A DNA stretch of 8,235 nt, from assembly GCA_903970455.1 (NCBI GenBank), contig CAJCIW010000184.1, positions 1 through 8,235 on the forward strand, in the 5' to 3' direction. The position numbers and the translations under genes were made by a program. The stretch's first letter is position 1. Each line of letters starts with the position of its first letter. Positions 6,999 through 8,235 of this stretch are shown here, piece after piece. The DNA comes from Verrucomicrobiota bacterium (GTDB lineage Bacteria > Chlamydiota > Chlamydiia > Chlamydiales > Rhabdochlamydiaceae). The notes beneath the pieces are model-generated. The model searched no databases, was not told the origin of the DNA, and saw nothing but the letters and a program-made list of their open reading frames with translations.

Positions 6999-7027
6999 AT
7001 TGTCAAATAAAAGTTAATTAATGTCAA
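6999..7027 (-). promoter_or_regulatory. Candidate promoter for the gene starting at 6855
   Basis: On the minus strand TTGACA (7027-7022) is followed after exactly 17 bases by GACAAT (7004-6999), which matches four of six -10 positions. Use of this promoter would give a leader of roughly 135 bases that includes the GC-rich hairpin. A second TTGACA (7006-7001) lies just downstream without an obvious -10. The AT-rich background makes chance matches likely. Confidence 0.3.
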
Positions 7028-7036
7028 TTATTTAAA

Positions 7037-8058
7037 TTAGAGTGATGAAATTAAGTTATTAGAAATAATAAGGTTGTATTCTTCTGTATGAATGAAATTA
7101 AATTCTTGCCATACGGCATGTTGGTCGATTTCCCGGATGATCAAATCGTAAAAGTGGCTTTTGAGCACATGTCCCAATCCTTGGATTAAAAGGAAGTGAG
7201 AGTCTGGAATGGCTGCGTTTAAAGCTTCTCCATGATCGGGGGGGGGAAGATCGGATCCTCTGACCCATGGATGATCAACGTGGGAACCTTGACTTGGCGG
7301 GGAACAGATTGAATCATCCGAAACGAGTTTTTAATGGCTAAAAGGTGATTTGTTAAGCTTTCTGGATGCCTCAATCTCTCGAGAAACTTTTGATGGATTT
7401 GGCGATAGAGAGCCTCTTCGAAAGAAACGGAATTGCCGTTTAATATCGACCAACATGCGATTCTTTCTTCAAGTTGTTCTTCCTTTGTGTGGGGAGGATT
7501 TTTTAAGAATTTATGCATCCAATCCAGGTAGATTTCTTTAGGTGGGGAGAGGGTGAGATCTGCAGGGTAAAGCTCGTCGTAAGCAAGGGAGGAAGGGCGT
7601 AAATCACAACTGGCCGCGATCAACGTTAACGTTTCGATGCGGGATGGGTAATGCACCGAGATCAGCTCTGCAATGGGTCCGCCCATGGAAAATCCGCACA
7701 CATGAGCTTTGTCAACTTCCAAGACATCTAGCAGTCCTACCGCATCACCTGCCATGTCGAGGAGTGTGTAAGGCTGTTTAGAAAAATCGAAACAGGTTGA
7801 CCATCCGGAGTCGCGGTGGTCGTAACGAATCACATAAAAGCCTTTCTTCGCCAGCTGCTCGCAAAATTCCGTAGGCCACAAGATCCCTTGGCAAAGACCT
7901 CCCATAATCAATAAAAGGGCACGATCTTTTTTCTCTCCAAAGGATTCATACCAAATGTCAATTCCATTTGCTTTTGCAATTTGTCCAGAAGCAAAGCTTG
8001 GCACATGCAGGAAGATGCTGGCGGCTAAATACAACATAAATGCCAATGGATATCTCAA
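7037..8058 (-). pseudogene. Secreted alpha/beta hydrolase, frameshifted at a nine-base poly-C tract
   Basis: As written, the frame gives 279 residues ending at 7219. It starts with a signal peptide (RYPLAFMLYLAASIFLHVP), then shows the alpha/beta-hydrolase fold: LLLIMGG, the YDHRDSGWS motif, the nucleophile elbow CGFSMGG with Ser124, and LIIHGSEDPIF with catalytic Asp268. At the G9 run (7238-7246; C9 on the coding strand) the frame is off. With ten or seven Cs it reads FPPPDHGEALNAAIPDSH and then LLIQGLGHVL, containing the catalytic His (residue 297 in the 340-residue form), and ends at 7037. So the base sequence as given lacks the third triad residue and the last helix. The TTG start at 8058 is supported by AAAGGAG seven bases upstream. 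Related enzymes are esterases or lactonases; the substrate is unknown. It could be a phase-variable gene, a pseudogene or a homopolymer sequencing error. Confidence 0.85.
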
Positions 8059-8065
8059 AAGAAAG

Positions 8066-8123
8066 CTCCTTTGATTTTTAACAAAAAAAAGGGGATTATA
8101 AATCCGATCTGTTTTTTCGTAGA
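8066..8123 (-). promoter_or_regulatory. Promoter and Shine-Dalgarno of the hydrolase gene
   Basis: On the minus strand a perfect TATAAT (8100-8095) lies about 37 bases before the TTG start. The -35 at 17-base spacing is poor (TCTACG, 8123-8118). AAAGGAG (8072-8066) sits seven bases before TTG 8058 and decides that start over the internal ATG at codon 8. Confidence 0.5.
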
Positions 8124-8196
8124 TAAAATTCTATATTCAATGTAGAGTGGCGCGAAAGTGATGGGAGTAATGATACCCTCTACTTGTCTATGACTC

Positions 8197-8213
8197 GCAA
8201 GTTTATATCTTGC
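8197..8213. promoter_or_regulatory. Small inverted repeat upstream of the edge gene
   Basis: GCAAG (8197-8201) and CTTGC (8209-8213) flank an AT-rich TTTATAT. The central stretch (8203-8209) resembles a -10 box, and the repeat could be an operator or just a short hairpin. No -35 at normal spacing was found; TTGTCT at 8184-8189 is about three bases too close. Confidence 0.25.
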
Positions 8214-8229
8214 ATGGGAGGGTCCAATC

Positions 8230-8235
8230 ATGATT
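8230..8235 (+). CDS. Start of a gene running off the right edge (two codons visible)
   Basis: ATG ATT at the window end is preceded by GGAGG (8217-8221) with an eight-base spacer, a textbook Shine-Dalgarno arrangement. The gene would be divergent from the hydrolase gene across about 170 bases. Only two codons are visible, so the product cannot be named. Confidence 0.4.

Noticed and set aside
6856..7036. tRNA or other structured RNA gene in the spacer
   Set aside because: Apart from one seven-pair hairpin, I could find no cloverleaf, no TTCGANNCC-like motif and no CCA end here or elsewhere in the window.

Overview
This looks like a stretch of chromosome from a host-associated Gram-negative bacterium with moderate to low GC content. 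The pointers are a long-form gammaproteobacteria-like PurL, a VirK-family secreted protein, a DUF2147 lipoprotein, several orphan small proteins, AT-rich spacers and two broken genes. Amoeba- or animal-associated groups such as Legionellales/Coxiella-like or Chlamydiae-like bacteria would fit, but nothing in the window fixes the lineage, and I name it only as an inference.

Layout. Positions 1-3227 (+) hold the 3' five-sixths of purL, intact and highly conserved. Then come a DUF2147 lipoprotein gene (3286-3822, +), an AT-rich spacer with a candidate promoter, and an orphan 153-residue protein (4023-4484, +). This last gene is convergent with a small two-membrane-segment protein (4518-4865, -). 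Positions 4866-5240 contain no convincing gene, but include a 174-bp near-perfect palindrome (5058-5231) that ends nine bases before a VirK-family secreted protein gene (5241-5681, +). A terminator-like hairpin separates this gene from a convergent gene of unknown function (5733-6855, -) that is broken by a frameshift at a run of five G. Upstream of it lies a spacer with a GC-rich hairpin and a very short frame behind a perfect Shine-Dalgarno sequence. Last is a secreted alpha/beta hydrolase gene (7037-8058, -), broken at a run of nine G just before its catalytic histidine. A divergent gene begins at the right edge.

Working together. purL is housekeeping (purine synthesis) and unrelated to what follows. 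The other genes are mostly single transcription units, often convergent or divergent. Three products (DUF2147 lipoprotein, VirK-like protein, hydrolase) carry export signals and one is a small membrane protein, so the region right of purL is an accessory block weighted to the cell envelope. No complete multi-gene system (CRISPR, toxin-antitoxin, phage defence, transposase) is visible. The most unusual items are the 174-bp palindrome next to the VirK gene and the two genes on the minus strand that are each interrupted at a poly-C tract (poly-G on the plus strand) and can each be restored by a small change there.
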